In this document: piece by piece, positions 41,168 through 51,347 of the stretch | How positions within the stretch are numbered: the stretch's first letter is position 1 | How the letters are laid out: every line of letters begins with the position of its first letter | Origin: Dolosigranulum pigrum ATCC 51524 | GTDB lineage: Bacteria; Bacillota; Bacilli; Lactobacillales; Carnobacteriaceae_A | Direction of reading: 5' to 3' | DNA: 64,000 bases | Assembly (NCBI RefSeq): GCF_000245815.1 | Contig: NZ_JH601103.1 | Span: 507,254-571,253 of the forward strand | Made by a program: the position numbers and the translations under genes | The notes under the pieces: generated by a model | Seen by the model: only the letters and a program-made list of their open reading frames with translations | What the model was told of the DNA's origin: nothing | The model's database searches: none

Positions 41168-42505
41168 ATGAAAATTGTTATTGTTGGAACAAACCACGCT
41201 GGTATTGCTTGTGCAAACACATTGCTCAAACAATACAACGAACACGAAGTTGTGCTATTGGACCGTAATACGAACTTAAGCTACTTAGGTTGTGGAACAG
41301 CACTTGTTGTTGGAAGACAAGTTCAAGGTTTCGATGGCTTATTCTATGAGCGAAAAGAAACACTAGAAGAAAAAGGAGCTCGCATTTCACTAGAAACAAC
41401 AGTGACCCATGTTGACTTCGAACAAAAAATTGTCTACGCAAAAGATATCAATGGTAACGAATTAGAAGAAAGCTATGACAAATTAGTCTTAGCAACTGGT
41501 TCAAAACCTATTGCACCAAACTTGCCAGGTAATGACTTAGACGGTATTCACTACTTAAAATTATACCAAGAAGGTAAAGCGGTCGATGTTGACTTAGATC
41601 GCGATGATGTACAAAATGTTGCAGTTATTGGTGCAGGATACATTGGTGTTGAGATCGCTGAAGCAGCTAAACGTCGCGGTAAAAATGTTCGTTTATTCGA
41701 TGCAGCGGACACTTCATTATCTAACTACTACGACAAAAACTTTGCGACAAAAATGGACAGTGTTTTACAAGAAAACGGCATCGAGACACACTTCGAAGAG
41801 CTAGCAACTGGCTACGAAGGTGATGAAAATGGTCGCGTACGTAAAGTTACAACAACTAAAGGTGAATATGAAGCTGACTTAGTGGTTAATGCAATTGGTT
41901 TTATACCAAATAATGACTTAGGTAAAGACCACTTAGAGTTGTTTGGTAACGGTGCTTACTTAGTAGACTTACACCAACAAACAAGTGATCCTGATGTATA
42001 TGCAATTGGAGACTGTGCGACACTTTACTCAAATGCTTCTCAACAAACAGAATACATTGCTCTTGCAAGTAATGCTGTTCGTAGCGGACTTGTCGCAGGA
42101 CATAACTTAGGTGGAACAGCTATTAAATCACGTGGTGTACAAGGATCAAACGGTATTTCTATCTTTGGCTACAACATGGTTTCAACTGGTTTGTCAGTAA
42201 AAGCGGCAGAACGTCGTGGTTTAGAAGTCGAATATACTGACTACTCAGACTTGCAGCGTCCAGCCTTTATGGAAGAAAATGATGAAGTTCAAATCCGTAT
42301 TGTCTACGAAAAAGAATCACGTCGTATCATTGGAGCACAAATGGCTTCTATGCATGACATGTCAATGGGAATTCACATGTTCTCATTAGCTATTGACCGT
42401 CAGGAAACAATTGATGAGTTAGCATTGCTTGACTTATTCTTCCTACCACACTTCAACCAACCATATAACTACATTACTTTAGCTGCATTAACAGCTGACA
42501 AGTAA
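41168..42505 (+). CDS. nox: NADH oxidase (water-forming, Nox-2 type), 445 aa
   Basis: A cytosolic flavoprotein of the pyridine-nucleotide disulfide reductase family. FAD site VGTNHAGIACA near residue 7, redox-active Cys42 in SYLGCGTAL, NADH-binding VIGAGYIGVEIAEAAKRRGK near residue 152, and the second FAD contact YAIGDCA are all present. A single redox Cys is typical of NADH oxidase and NADH peroxidase. The four-electron oxidase is favoured by LSYLGCGTALVVG. I use ATG 41168, nine bases from GGAG. It regenerates NAD+ in aerobic growth and complements lactate oxidase. Confidence 0.9.
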   Translation: MKIVIVGTNHAGIACANTLLKQYNEHEVVLLDRNTNLSYLGCGTALVVGRQVQGFDGLFYERKETLEEKGARISLETTVTHVDFEQKIVYAKDINGNELEESYDKLVLATGSKPIAPNLPGNDLDGIHYLKLYQEGKAVDVDLDRDDVQNVAVIGAGYIGVEIAEAAKRRGKNVRLFDAADTSLSNYYDKNFATKMDSVLQENGIETHFEELATGYEGDENGRVRKVTTTKGEYEADLVVNAIGFIPNNDLGKDHLELFGNGAYLVDLHQQTSDPDVYAIGDCATLYSNASQQTEYIALASNAVRSGLVAGHNLGGTAIKSRGVQGSNGISIFGYNMVSTGLSVKAAERRGLEVEYTDYSDLQRPAFMEENDEVQIRIVYEKESRRIIGAQMASMHDMSMGIHMFSLAIDRQETIDELALLDLFFLPHFNQPYNYITLAALTADK

Positions 42506-42533
42506 TTTTAGACAGTTTTAGATAGAATTTGAC

Positions 42534-42565
42534 GACAGGCTACTGTAACGGTAGCCTGTTTTTTA
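42534..42565 (+). terminator. Terminator of nox
   Basis: ACAGGCTAC pairs with GTAGCCTGT and is followed by six T residues. Confidence 0.9.
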
Positions 42566-42617
42566 TTGATTTCATAGGATTTATTGTAAGAATTCGGCTA
42601 TAATTCTATTGGTTCTC

Positions 42618-42646
42618 TTGACTATTTCTTGGACATTTTTTATTAT
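42618..42646 (+). promoter_or_regulatory. Candidate promoter upstream of purB
   Basis: TTGACT (42618-42623) and TATTAT (42641-42646) are 17 bases apart. A second -10, TATAAT at 42729-42734, lies closer to purB but has a poor -35. Either could serve. Confidence 0.4.
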
Positions 42647-42766
42647 TTTTTGACGACTTTGACAACTTAGTAGATTATAAGTTTGATGCTATTCATTGCT
42701 CATTTATGACCTTTAAACAAATTTACTTTATAATAGTCTTATAACAAGTAAAAAGGAGTATATAAA

Positions 42767-44062
42767 ATGATTGATCGCTATACACGTAAAGAAATGAAAC
42801 AACTTTGGTCAGAAAAAACAAAATTTGATGCTTTATTGGAAGTAGAAATTTTGGCAGCAGAAGCTTGGGCCGAACTCGGTGAAATACCTGCTGAAGATAC
42901 TAAAAAATTACGCGAGCGTGCTTCTTATAATATTGACCGTATTAAAGAAATCGAAGCAGAAACAAAACATGATATTGTTGCATTTACTCGTGCTGTCTCG
43001 GAAACACTTGGAGATGAAAAAAAATGGGTCCATTATGGTTTAACAAGTACAGATGTTGTTGATACAGCTTATGGTTATCAACTAAAGCAAGTCAATCAAG
43101 TGCTGAAAAAAGACTTAAAACATCTTATTAATGTTATTGGAAAAAAAGCTAAAGAGCATAAGTATACTGTACAAATGGGCCGAACACACGGGGTTCACGC
43201 TGAACCAACTACATTTGGTCTAAAATTAGCAACCTGGTACGCTGAGATGAAGCGTAATTTAGAGCGATTTGAACGAGTTGCTGCCGGGGTTGAAGCAGGT
43301 AAAATTTCTGGTGCAGTTGGAACATTTGCCAATACACCGCCAGAAGTTGAAGCTTATGTCTGTAAACATTTAGGATTGCGCGCTCAAGATATTTCAACTC
43401 AAGTGCTTCCTCGTGATCTTCATGCTGATTACGTTACAACGATTGCCTTGATTGCAACAAGTATTGAACGCTTTGCCGTTGAAATTAGAGGACTTCAAAA
43501 AACTGAGCAACGTGAAGTAGAAGAATATTTTGCAAAAGGTCAAAAAGGATCTAGTGCTATGCCCCATAAACGAAATCCAATTAGTTCAGAAAATGTGACT
43601 GGAATTGCTCGTGTTATACGTGGTTATGCAAGTACTGCTTATGATAATATTCCACTTTGGCATGAACGTGATATTTCTCATTCGAGTGCTGAACGGATTA
43701 TTTTACCTGATGCAACTACATTACTGAATTACCAACTCAACCGATTCGCTAACGTTGTTGAACAATTAACAGTATTTCCTGAAAATATGAAAGATAATAT
43801 GGAAACAACTTTTGGTTTAATTTACTCGCAACGTGTTATGTTACAGCTCATTGATAAAGGGTTATCGCGCGAAGAAGCCTATGATCTCGTCCAACCCAAA
43901 ACAGCTCAGGCGTGGGATGAGAAAAAAGACTTCAGATCTTTGCTTGAAACTGACAGCAAAATAACTTCAATTCTCACGCAAAATGATTTAAATGATGCAT
44001 TTGACTATAATTACCATATCAAACATGTTGACACAATTTTTGACAGAGTTGGACTATCATAG
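42767..44062 (+). CDS. purB: Adenylosuccinate lyase, 431 aa
   Basis: A fumarase/aspartase-superfamily tetramer that acts twice in purine synthesis, on SAICAR and on adenylosuccinate. The signature SSAMPHKRNPISSEN near residue 263 contains the catalytic Ser loop. The GRTHGVHAEPTTFG block (near 140) carries the catalytic His, and LTSTDVVDTA is present. Length is normal. AAAAAGGAG precedes the ATG. It stands apart from other pur genes, with its own promoter and terminator. Confidence 0.96.
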   Translation: MIDRYTRKEMKQLWSEKTKFDALLEVEILAAEAWAELGEIPAEDTKKLRERASYNIDRIKEIEAETKHDIVAFTRAVSETLGDEKKWVHYGLTSTDVVDTAYGYQLKQVNQVLKKDLKHLINVIGKKAKEHKYTVQMGRTHGVHAEPTTFGLKLATWYAEMKRNLERFERVAAGVEAGKISGAVGTFANTPPEVEAYVCKHLGLRAQDISTQVLPRDLHADYVTTIALIATSIERFAVEIRGLQKTEQREVEEYFAKGQKGSSAMPHKRNPISSENVTGIARVIRGYASTAYDNIPLWHERDISHSSAERIILPDATTLLNYQLNRFANVVEQLTVFPENMKDNMETTFGLIYSQRVMLQLIDKGLSREEAYDLVQPKTAQAWDEKKDFRSLLETDSKITSILTQNDLNDAFDYNYHIKHVDTIFDRVGLS

Positions 44063-44074
44063 ACAATCAAAAAC

Positions 44075-44118
44075 TGCTCAGAATCAGCTTTTATAGCTGT
44101 TCTGAGCATTTTCTTTGT
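44075..44118 (+). terminator. Terminator of purB
   Basis: TGCTCAGAATCAGCT pairs with AGCTGTTCTGAGCA, then TTTTCTTT follows. Confidence 0.85.
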
Positions 44119-44157
44119 TGAGTATTGTCAAAATTAAATTGATATCATTTGATCGTA

Positions 44158-44895
44158 TTAAATATTTAAATAAAAGCGGAGCAAGCCTAGTATAAATAAA
44201 TGAACGGGGTAGAACCAATAATTAACCCATTTATATTGTTTACCTCGTTTACCATTGTAGGTCAATGTTAAACCAAAACCTAATAAGGACCAAATTTCTT
44301 TGATAATAGCTAAATAACCAAAGAAGCCAGCTAATATTGGACGATTGTAGAATAGATAGAAGGCATATGGAATTAAAATACCGTGATATTCATAATCAAA
44401 TCCACCGAGCATCGCAATTAATGATGATATGATAAGCAAAATGATGGAAGCAAGATACCAAACAGCTGGGTGAATATTCGATAATTTTTTCTTCAAACTA
44501 TCAATTGCCCACAGTGTTGCTAGAGCTAGTGATAAAGTAAATAGAACATTAAAATCATTTGTAAAGAAGAAGCGACGATTGGCAAACATATCAAATGGCA
44601 CTTCTGAAATAAGCGCAAATACCATCAATGAACCTAAATAACGTGCTCTCGAACGAGTTTTAAAAAATCCTTCGACAATTAAAAAGGCAAAAATAGGGAA
44701 GGCGACTCGTCCTAATACATCAAAAATGGTACTGAGCGTTGCTAACCAACCATCTCCATCTAAATACGGACCAACAATCGCTTTATTGGTATGATCAATT
44801 AGCATCGATACAAAAGCAATATATTTTAATTGTGCCCCGTTAAATATTCTAATCTTCTCTAGTCGTTTATCTTCAAACCGTTTAGCTGTATCCAT
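44158..44895 (-). CDS. TraX-family membrane protein, 245 aa
   Basis: About eight transmembrane helices carry the TraX-family pattern: FNGAQLKYIAFVSMLIDHTN near residue 18, then DVLGRVAFPIFAFLIVEGFF, SEVPFDMFANRR, FNVLFTL and the C-terminal WFYPVHLFILGLLR. F-plasmid TraX acetylates pilin. Chromosomal relatives in Firmicutes have no settled role but are likely membrane acyltransferase-like proteins. A weak purine-rich site precedes the ATG. It is a single gene between the purB and gyrA terminators. Confidence 0.85.
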   Translation of the reverse strand: MDTAKRFEDKRLEKIRIFNGAQLKYIAFVSMLIDHTNKAIVGPYLDGDGWLATLSTIFDVLGRVAFPIFAFLIVEGFFKTRSRARYLGSLMVFALISEVPFDMFANRRFFFTNDFNVLFTLSLALATLWAIDSLKKKLSNIHPAVWYLASIILLIISSLIAMLGGFDYEYHGILIPYAFYLFYNRPILAGFFGYLAIIKEIWSLLGFGLTLTYNGKRGKQYKWVNYWFYPVHLFILGLLRFYLNI

Positions 44896-44980
44896 TTTTC
44901 TCCTCTTTCTTTTGTAATTATATAATAATTTTTATTATCATATCAAAATTAAGTATGAAATGCCATATTTTTTTATAAAA

Positions 44981-45028
44981 AATAATGATAACGTCAAGAC
45001 TAACTAATTACTTGACGTTATCATTATT
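44981..45028 (-). terminator. Terminator of gyrA
   Basis: AATAATGATAACGTCAAG and CTTGACGTTATCATTATT form an 18-base perfect stem with a 12-base loop, just past the gyrA stop codon. Confidence 0.85.
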
Positions 45029-45041
45029 TAGGTTAAATCAA

Positions 45042-47708
45042 TTATTCATTTATGTCATCATCAAGATCTGTCGTTGCTCGATCAATTAATTCGTCCAATT
45101 TTGACTTGTTATCAATTGATTTTTTTGACTCATTTGACACACCATTACTTATATCATAAGATTCATCATTATTCACTTGTCTATTTTCTGTCAAATTTCC
45201 GCTACTATTTTTGACGTCATTTGATAGGTTTGATGCTGCATGATTGTCTCTATCATTCTCTGATTCATCATCAGTATCATCAAAATCAATTTTAGCTACA
45301 GTAGCTACCCGACTTTCATCTTCTAGACGCATTAAACGTACACCTTGCGTTGAGCGAGACGTTTGTGAAATGTCTTGTGCATCAAATCGAATCATAATCC
45401 CTTGATCAGTGACCATCATAATATCTTCCGTACCATCCACTGTCTTCAATGCGACTAATGGACCATTTTTATCGGTAATATTCAAGGTAATCACACCTTT
45501 TCCGCCCCGATTACGAATCGCATACTCAGCAGCTACAGTTCGCTTCCCATATCCATTCTCAGATACAACGAAGACATCCTGATCAGAATTAAGAATCTCC
45601 ATCCCAATCACATAATCCCCTTCTTCTAAGCGAACACCTCGAACACCAGTAGCAGTCCGTCCCATACTACGAACATCTGTTTCAGCAAAGTGAACGGCAT
45701 ACCCGTCATGCGTTCCCATCACAATCGATTGATTCCCATTTGTAACGACAACATTGACTAATTCATCACCTTCTTTTAGATTAATCGCAATTAATCCCGA
45801 CGTCCGAATATTCTCAAATTCACTGAGTGCTGTTCGCTTCACCGTTCCTTGACGCGTAGCGAAGAAGAGTTGTCGATCAGCTGATTCATGATCAGTCATT
45901 GAAATCATCGTTTGAATTTTTTCATCTTTATCGATATTCAAGAAGTTCAGCGCTGGTATTCCTTTTGCATTACGCCCATATTCCGGTACTTCATAACCTT
46001 TTGCTTGGTAAACTTTTCCTTTATTGGTAAAGAATAGCAAGAAATCATGAGTTGAACAAATTCGTAATTGCTCGACAAAATCATCATCATTTGTACTCAT
46101 GCCTTTAACTCCACGGCCACCGCGATTTTGTGACTTGAATTCTGAAATCGGCATACGTTTCATATAGCCACCGTGAGATAACGTTACCGCAATGTTTTCT
46201 TCTTCAATTAAGTCCTCGTCTTCAATACTTAACTCTTCCCCAACGAGCAGTTCAGTCCGACGCTCATCTCCATGTTTTTTCGCAATTTCAGCCATTTCTT
46301 CTTTAATAATTTGGTTGATACGCGCAGGACTAGCAAGAATCGCTTTTAATTCGGCAATTTTTTCTAATAGGCCGTTGTATTCTTCTTCAATCTTATCCCG
46401 TTCTAAACCGGTTAAACGGACCATCCGCATATCTAAAATCGCCTGAGCTTGTCGATCACTTAAGTTGAATTGTTCGATCAGGCCTTTTTTGGCGACATCA
46501 GCTGTCTCTGACTGACGAATTAAGGTAATAATGGCATCAATATGGTCTAAAGCAATGCGTAAACCTTCTAAAATATGAGCCCGTGCTTCTGCTTTATTTT
46601 TATCAAATTCAGTCCGACGACGAATAACTTCTTGCTGGTGTTGCAGATAATGTTCTAAAATGTCACGTAAGCCAAATGTTCTTGGAATTCCGCCTGCAAT
46701 CGCTAGCATATTGAATCCGAATGAAGTCTGCATCTGTGTTAACTTATACAAGTTATTCAAGACGACAGCGGCTGATGTGTCACGACGAATATCGATAACA
46801 ATTCGTAACCCATCACGATCAGATTCATCATTCAAATCAGTAATTCCTTCAATCCGCTTATCGCGCGCCAATTCAGCAATTTTTTCGATTAATTTAGCTT
46901 TATTCACCATATAAGGAATTTCATCAACGATAATACGTTCTTTACCGTTTTTCTGAACGTCAATGCGAGCTTTAGCACGAATTTTAATGGAGCCACGACC
47001 GGTCTCATAAGCTCGACGAATCCCTGACATACCAATGACACTAGCCCCAGTTGGAAAATCTGGTCCTGGCATGACTTCCATCAATTCAGCTACAGTTGCA
47101 TCAGGGTTATCCATCAAGAGTGCACACGCATCAATAACTTCATTCAAGTTATGTGGTGGAATATTCGTCGCCATACCGACCGCAATTCCCGATGCTCCAT
47201 TAACAAGTAGGTTCGGGAATCGGGCAGGCAATACATCGGGTTCTTGTTCATTCCCATCATAGTTATCATGATAGTCAATCGTATCTTTATTAATATCACG
47301 CAGTAATTCCGTAGCAATTTTGCTCATACGGGCTTCAGTATATCGCATGGCTGCTGCACCATCTCCATCAATTGAACCAAAGTTACCATGCCCATCAACA
47401 AGAGGGGTACGATAACTAAAGTCTTGTGCCATACGCACCATTGAGTCATAAATAGCACTATCGCCGTGAGGGTGATATTTCCCCATTACATCACCAATAA
47501 TACGAGCAGACTTTTTATGCGCTTTATCTGGAGTGACCCCTAACTCATTCATTCCATAGAGAATACGCCGGTGTACCGGCTTTAAGCCATCTCGAACATC
47601 CGGTAGAGCTCGAGACACAATCACACTCATCGCATAATCCAAGAACGAATTTTTCATTTCTTTTGACAATTTTACCGGCTGTAATCTACTATCTGGTTGA
47701 TCCACCAA
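45042..47708 (-). CDS. gyrA: DNA gyrase subunit A, 888 aa
   Basis: The breakage-reunion subunit. The quinolone-determining region reads KYHPHGDSAIYDSMVRMAQ with Ser84, the sensitive-type residue, and Asp88. The catalytic Tyr is in MRYTEARM near 123. The C-terminal beta-pinwheel begins with the GyrA box QNRGGRG and repeats RNRGGKG. The last 75 or so residues are an unusual acidic, Asn/Ser-rich tail (for example ESENDRDNHAASNLSND) with no fold. A TTG at 47708 is eight bases from AAGGAGG. A GTG one codon later is the alternative. It follows gyrB by 91 bases. Confidence 0.96.
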   Translation of the reverse strand: MVDQPDSRLQPVKLSKEMKNSFLDYAMSVIVSRALPDVRDGLKPVHRRILYGMNELGVTPDKAHKKSARIIGDVMGKYHPHGDSAIYDSMVRMAQDFSYRTPLVDGHGNFGSIDGDGAAAMRYTEARMSKIATELLRDINKDTIDYHDNYDGNEQEPDVLPARFPNLLVNGASGIAVGMATNIPPHNLNEVIDACALLMDNPDATVAELMEVMPGPDFPTGASVIGMSGIRRAYETGRGSIKIRAKARIDVQKNGKERIIVDEIPYMVNKAKLIEKIAELARDKRIEGITDLNDESDRDGLRIVIDIRRDTSAAVVLNNLYKLTQMQTSFGFNMLAIAGGIPRTFGLRDILEHYLQHQQEVIRRRTEFDKNKAEARAHILEGLRIALDHIDAIITLIRQSETADVAKKGLIEQFNLSDRQAQAILDMRMVRLTGLERDKIEEEYNGLLEKIAELKAILASPARINQIIKEEMAEIAKKHGDERRTELLVGEELSIEDEDLIEEENIAVTLSHGGYMKRMPISEFKSQNRGGRGVKGMSTNDDDFVEQLRICSTHDFLLFFTNKGKVYQAKGYEVPEYGRNAKGIPALNFLNIDKDEKIQTMISMTDHESADRQLFFATRQGTVKRTALSEFENIRTSGLIAINLKEGDELVNVVVTNGNQSIVMGTHDGYAVHFAETDVRSMGRTATGVRGVRLEEGDYVIGMEILNSDQDVFVVSENGYGKRTVAAEYAIRNRGGKGVITLNITDKNGPLVALKTVDGTEDIMMVTDQGIMIRFDAQDISQTSRSTQGVRLMRLEDESRVATVAKIDFDDTDDESENDRDNHAASNLSNDVKNSSGNLTENRQVNNDESYDISNGVSNESKKSIDNKSKLDELIDRATTDLDDDINE

Positions 47709-47799
47709 GGACTACTCCTCCTTCAATTTCTATCCCTTGTCTTAGAGAACATTGAGCTGTAAAATACTCTATTCTCATTCTAGTTACATTAAGTGATGT

Positions 47800-49746
47800 C
47801 TAGGTATCAATATTTTGAACGTAGCGCGCATTCGCTTCAATAAATTCACGTCTTGGCGTTACATTCTCTCCCATCAACATATCGAATACTTTATCCGCTT
47901 CAATCGCATCATCCACATCCACACGAAGTAAGCGGCGATTTTCAGGATTCATCGTTGTCTCCCACAACTGCTCCGCATCCATCTCACCTAATCCTTTGTA
48001 ACGTTGGATAGATGGCTTAGGCGACTCTGGGAGCTCTGCTAAATATTCCCGCAATTTTTGTTCTGTATGCAAATACACTTCTTTGCGACCTTGCTTTACT
48101 TGATAGAGCGGAGGTTGAGCTACATAGACATACCCCGCTTCAATCAATGGTCGCATGTAACGATACAATAACGTTAACAGTAACGTCCGAATATGCGCAC
48201 CATCGACATCAGCATCCGTCATAATAATTAATTTCTGATAACGAACTTCTTCCACATTGAATTCTTCACCGAAGCCTGTTCCCATTGCTGTAAATAATGA
48301 ACGAATTTCATTATTAGCTAAAATTCGATCAATTGATGCTTTCTCAACATTCAATATCTTTCCACGAATAGGCAATATCGCTTGAAACATTCGTGAACGG
48401 CCCTGTTTTGCTGAACCACCCGCTGAGTCCCCCTCAACAATAAATAATTCAGACTCTTGGGGATCGCGTGAAGAACAGTCCGCTAATTTACCTGGCAAGT
48501 TACTAATTTCCAGACCACTCTTCTTCCGCGTCACTTCCCGTGCCCGCTTTGCAGCTAACCGAGCTTTCGAGGCAAGGAGCGCTTTATCAATAATTCGCTT
48601 ACCAACTTTTGGATTTTCCATTAAGAAGCGCTCAAAATGCTCTGAAAATAGACGATCAGTAATACCGCGCACTTCAGAATTCCCTAGCTTCGTCTTCGTT
48701 TGCCCTTCGAATTGCGGATTCGGATGCTTGACACTAAGAACTACCGTTAACCCTTCTCGTACATCATCGCCCGTAAAGTTTGCATCGGACTCTTTTAAAA
48801 AGTTATTTTCACGTGCATAATTATTGATTGACCGCGTGATTGCTGTCTTAAAGCCTGATTCATGCATCCCACCCTCATATGTATGAATATTATTAGCAAA
48901 ACTCATAATATTAGTATGGAAACTATCCGTATGTTGAAGAGATACTTCGACGATCACGTCTTCTGCTTCGCCTTCTAAGAAAATTGGCTCGTCATAAAGC
49001 ACATCACGATTCTCATTCAAGTATTCAACGTAGCGCTTAATCCCGCCTTCATAATGATAATCCATCCGTTTCGTCTCTTCACCACGACGATCTTCAATGG
49101 CAATATTTAATCCTTTGTTCAAAAATGCTAACTCTCTAACTCGAGTAGCTAAGCGATCAAAATCATAGACTGTTGTTTCTCTAAAGATTTGACTATCAGC
49201 TTTAAAGAGGACTTCAGTTCCTGTTTCAGTGGTCTCACCAATCACTTGCAGGTCATCCATAACTAAGCCACGTTCATAGCGCTGGTAATGGATTTTATCC
49301 TCTCGGTAAACACGAACTTCTAAGAATTCAGATAATGCATTGACAACAGATGAACCTACACCGTGCAAACCACCAGAAACCTTATAGCCTCCACCACCAA
49401 ATTTCCCACCCGCATGCAGCACTGTAAAGACTGTCTCTACTGCGGGACGACCTGTCTTCTCTTGTAAATCAACTGGGATACCTCGACCGTTATCTGTAAT
49501 GCGAATAATGTTATCTTCTTCAATATAAACATTAATGGTATCCGCATAACCAGCCATTGCTTCATCAATCGAATTATCAACGATTTCCCAGACTAAATGA
49601 TGCAACCCATCTTCTCCCGTTGACCCGATATACATTCCGGGCCGAACGCGGACAGCTTCCAATCCTTCCAACACTTGAATCTGACTGGCATCATATGTTT
49701 TCTTTAACTCTTGCAGCTCTTTCGGGGTTAATGAATCATCTACCAC
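47800..49746 (-). CDS. gyrB: DNA gyrase subunit B, 648 aa
   Basis: The ATPase subunit. The GHKL ATP site is seen in VDNSIDEAMAGY, TDNGRGIPV and GGLHGVGSSVVNAL. The TOPRIM domain has VEGDSAGGSAKQGR and TDADVDGAHIRTLLL, and the C-terminal RYKGLGEMDAEQLWETTMNP contacts GyrA. It starts with GTG at 49746, two bases after the recF stop, so translation is likely coupled. Normal length. Confidence 0.97.
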   Translation of the reverse strand: MVDDSLTPKELQELKKTYDASQIQVLEGLEAVRVRPGMYIGSTGEDGLHHLVWEIVDNSIDEAMAGYADTINVYIEEDNIIRITDNGRGIPVDLQEKTGRPAVETVFTVLHAGGKFGGGGYKVSGGLHGVGSSVVNALSEFLEVRVYREDKIHYQRYERGLVMDDLQVIGETTETGTEVLFKADSQIFRETTVYDFDRLATRVRELAFLNKGLNIAIEDRRGEETKRMDYHYEGGIKRYVEYLNENRDVLYDEPIFLEGEAEDVIVEVSLQHTDSFHTNIMSFANNIHTYEGGMHESGFKTAITRSINNYARENNFLKESDANFTGDDVREGLTVVLSVKHPNPQFEGQTKTKLGNSEVRGITDRLFSEHFERFLMENPKVGKRIIDKALLASKARLAAKRAREVTRKKSGLEISNLPGKLADCSSRDPQESELFIVEGDSAGGSAKQGRSRMFQAILPIRGKILNVEKASIDRILANNEIRSLFTAMGTGFGEEFNVEEVRYQKLIIMTDADVDGAHIRTLLLTLLYRYMRPLIEAGYVYVAQPPLYQVKQGRKEVYLHTEQKLREYLAELPESPKPSIQRYKGLGEMDAEQLWETTMNPENRRLLRVDVDDAIEADKVFDMLMGENVTPRREFIEANARYVQNIDT

Positions 49747-49748
49747 GC

Positions 49749-50894
49749 TTATGCACTCTCCATTTCTTCACTATCCACTTCTTTTTTTACAATTTGACCG
49801 GCTGAAACATGAAAAATTTTAGGCTCATTCAATAAATTAATATCAACGCCGTCTAAACTGGTCGTTGTCAAAAAGGTTTGGACTTTCTTTTCAATTGTTT
49901 TTAGTAAATGTGTTTGACGGTGATTGTCTAATTCACTTAACACATCGTCCAATAACAAAACAGGATATTCACCTGTCATCTCTTTCATTAATTCAATTTC
50001 TGCTAATTTGACACTTAAAGCAGTCGTACGTTGCTGTCCTTGTGAACCATATGTTTGTATATTTTTATCATTTACATAAAAGACTAAATCATCGCGATGA
50101 GGGCCAATAATCGTTGTGCCTCTATCCAACTCGCGCTGTTTACTTTCTTCATATTTGTCCAATAATTGACGATAAATAGACGACTTTTGACTGTCATTTG
50201 GCAGTGATAAAGTTGTTTTATACTGAATATCTAACTTCTCTTTCCCTTGTGAAATATCTTGTTGAATAGGGGCCGCCCACTCGTTTAGTTTTTCTGTAAA
50301 ATTAAGCCGACGTTCAAGCACTTCGGCCCCTTCTGTGGCTAATTGTTCTGTTAAAATATCCAAATATACCATATCAAATGATTGACTCGCTTTATATTCC
50401 TTTAAATATTGATTGCGTTGTTTTAAAATCTCTTGGTAACTGACTAAATGATGTAAATAAACGGCACTCATCTGACCTAATTCACGATCAATAAATTGCC
50501 GACGCACAGCAGGAGATCCCTTTACTAATTCTAAATCTTCCGGCGCAAATAAAATAATATTTAAATGACCAACATACTGACTCAATTTTTTTTGTTCTAA
50601 ATGATTGACTTTGGCTTGTTTTCCTTTGTTGGACAAACTAATGGCTAATGGAAAAGTAGACCCTTTTGAATTTATTTTCCCACTAACGCGCGTAAAATCT
50701 GCCTCCCAATTAATAAGTTCCTTATCACTAGTTGTTCGATGACTTCTAGCTAAAGCAAGGAAATAAATACTTTCCATCATATTGGTTTTTCCTTGTGCAT
50801 TTTGGCCTAAGAAGACATTTACCCCATCTGAGAACGTTAGCGCTGTTTCTTGATAGTTTCTAAAGCCGCTAAGTTCAATTGTCTCCAGCCACAT
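49749..50894 (-). CDS. recF: DNA replication and repair protein RecF, 381 aa
   Basis: An SMC-like ATPase that loads recombination proteins at gaps. Walker A is FLGQNAQGKTNMMES near residue 33, the signature is TYGSQGQQRTTALSV and Walker B is PVLLLDDVLSELD. The N-terminus MWLETIELSGFRNYQ is standard. It begins two bases after yaaA and ends two bases before gyrB. Confidence 0.95.
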   Translation of the reverse strand: MWLETIELSGFRNYQETALTFSDGVNVFLGQNAQGKTNMMESIYFLALARSHRTTSDKELINWEADFTRVSGKINSKGSTFPLAISLSNKGKQAKVNHLEQKKLSQYVGHLNIILFAPEDLELVKGSPAVRRQFIDRELGQMSAVYLHHLVSYQEILKQRNQYLKEYKASQSFDMVYLDILTEQLATEGAEVLERRLNFTEKLNEWAAPIQQDISQGKEKLDIQYKTTLSLPNDSQKSSIYRQLLDKYEESKQRELDRGTTIIGPHRDDLVFYVNDKNIQTYGSQGQQRTTALSVKLAEIELMKEMTGEYPVLLLDDVLSELDNHRQTHLLKTIEKKVQTFLTTTSLDGVDINLLNEPKIFHVSAGQIVKKEVDSEEMESA

Positions 50895-50896
50895 AA

Positions 50897-51133
50897 TTAC
50901 TCAGCTACGCCATCTGCATCAATTACAAATGATAAGTCTAGGGCAGGGATATCAATAACATCACCATGATATAGTTTTTTTCCGCGACGTTGTTCAATTT
51001 CGCCATTATATAGCACTTCAATATCAGCTAGGAACAATTTTGCTTCGCCCCCGCTACCGATAATATTAATATATTTTAAAAACTGAGCTAATGTAATATA
51101 CTGATCATCAATTTGGACTGTTTCAGGTGTCAT
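50897..51133 (-). CDS. yaaA: S4-domain protein YaaA (RlbA), 78 aa
   Basis: A small RNA-binding-like S4 domain: ITLAQFLKYINIIGSGGEAK, then VLYNGEIEQRRGKKLYHGD and an acidic end. It occurs between dnaN and recF throughout Firmicutes, and Bacillus work connects it to late 50S assembly. It is coupled to recF, with two bases between. Confidence 0.93.
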   Translation of the reverse strand: MTPETVQIDDQYITLAQFLKYINIIGSGGEAKLFLADIEVLYNGEIEQRRGKKLYHGDVIDIPALDLSFVIDADGVAE

Positions 51134-51292
51134 ATAGTCACTCCTATTTTACTCATTATGTATTTCATCAATTTACCATCTACCTACTATTATAGCAGAA
51201 ATAGCCTATAAAATCTAATCCAATAAACGTTAGAGCAGTTTTTAGGTGTTTTTGAACCTTTCCTATTACTTTTATAAAAAATGGCTTAAAAC

Positions 51293-51334
51293 AAAAAATA
51301 AGCGAGCTACTGAAAATGTAGCTCACTTATTTTT
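51293..51334 (-). terminator. Terminator of dnaN
   Basis: On the minus strand AAATAAGTGAGCTAC pairs with GTAGCTCGCTTATTT with a T-run. It separates dnaN from yaaA-recF-gyrB, so those genes need another promoter or read-through. Confidence 0.85.
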
Positions 51335-51347
51335 ACTCAGTTTTTAA

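Noticed and set aside
42530..42670. CRISPR-like repeats suggested by repeated TTGAC words
   Set aside because: Repeats are only five to seven bases with irregular spacing, and no cas genes are present.
46192..47262. Several Ser/Ile-rich plus-strand ORFs opposite gyrA
   Set aside because: Antisense shadows of a highly conserved gene with no start signals of their own.
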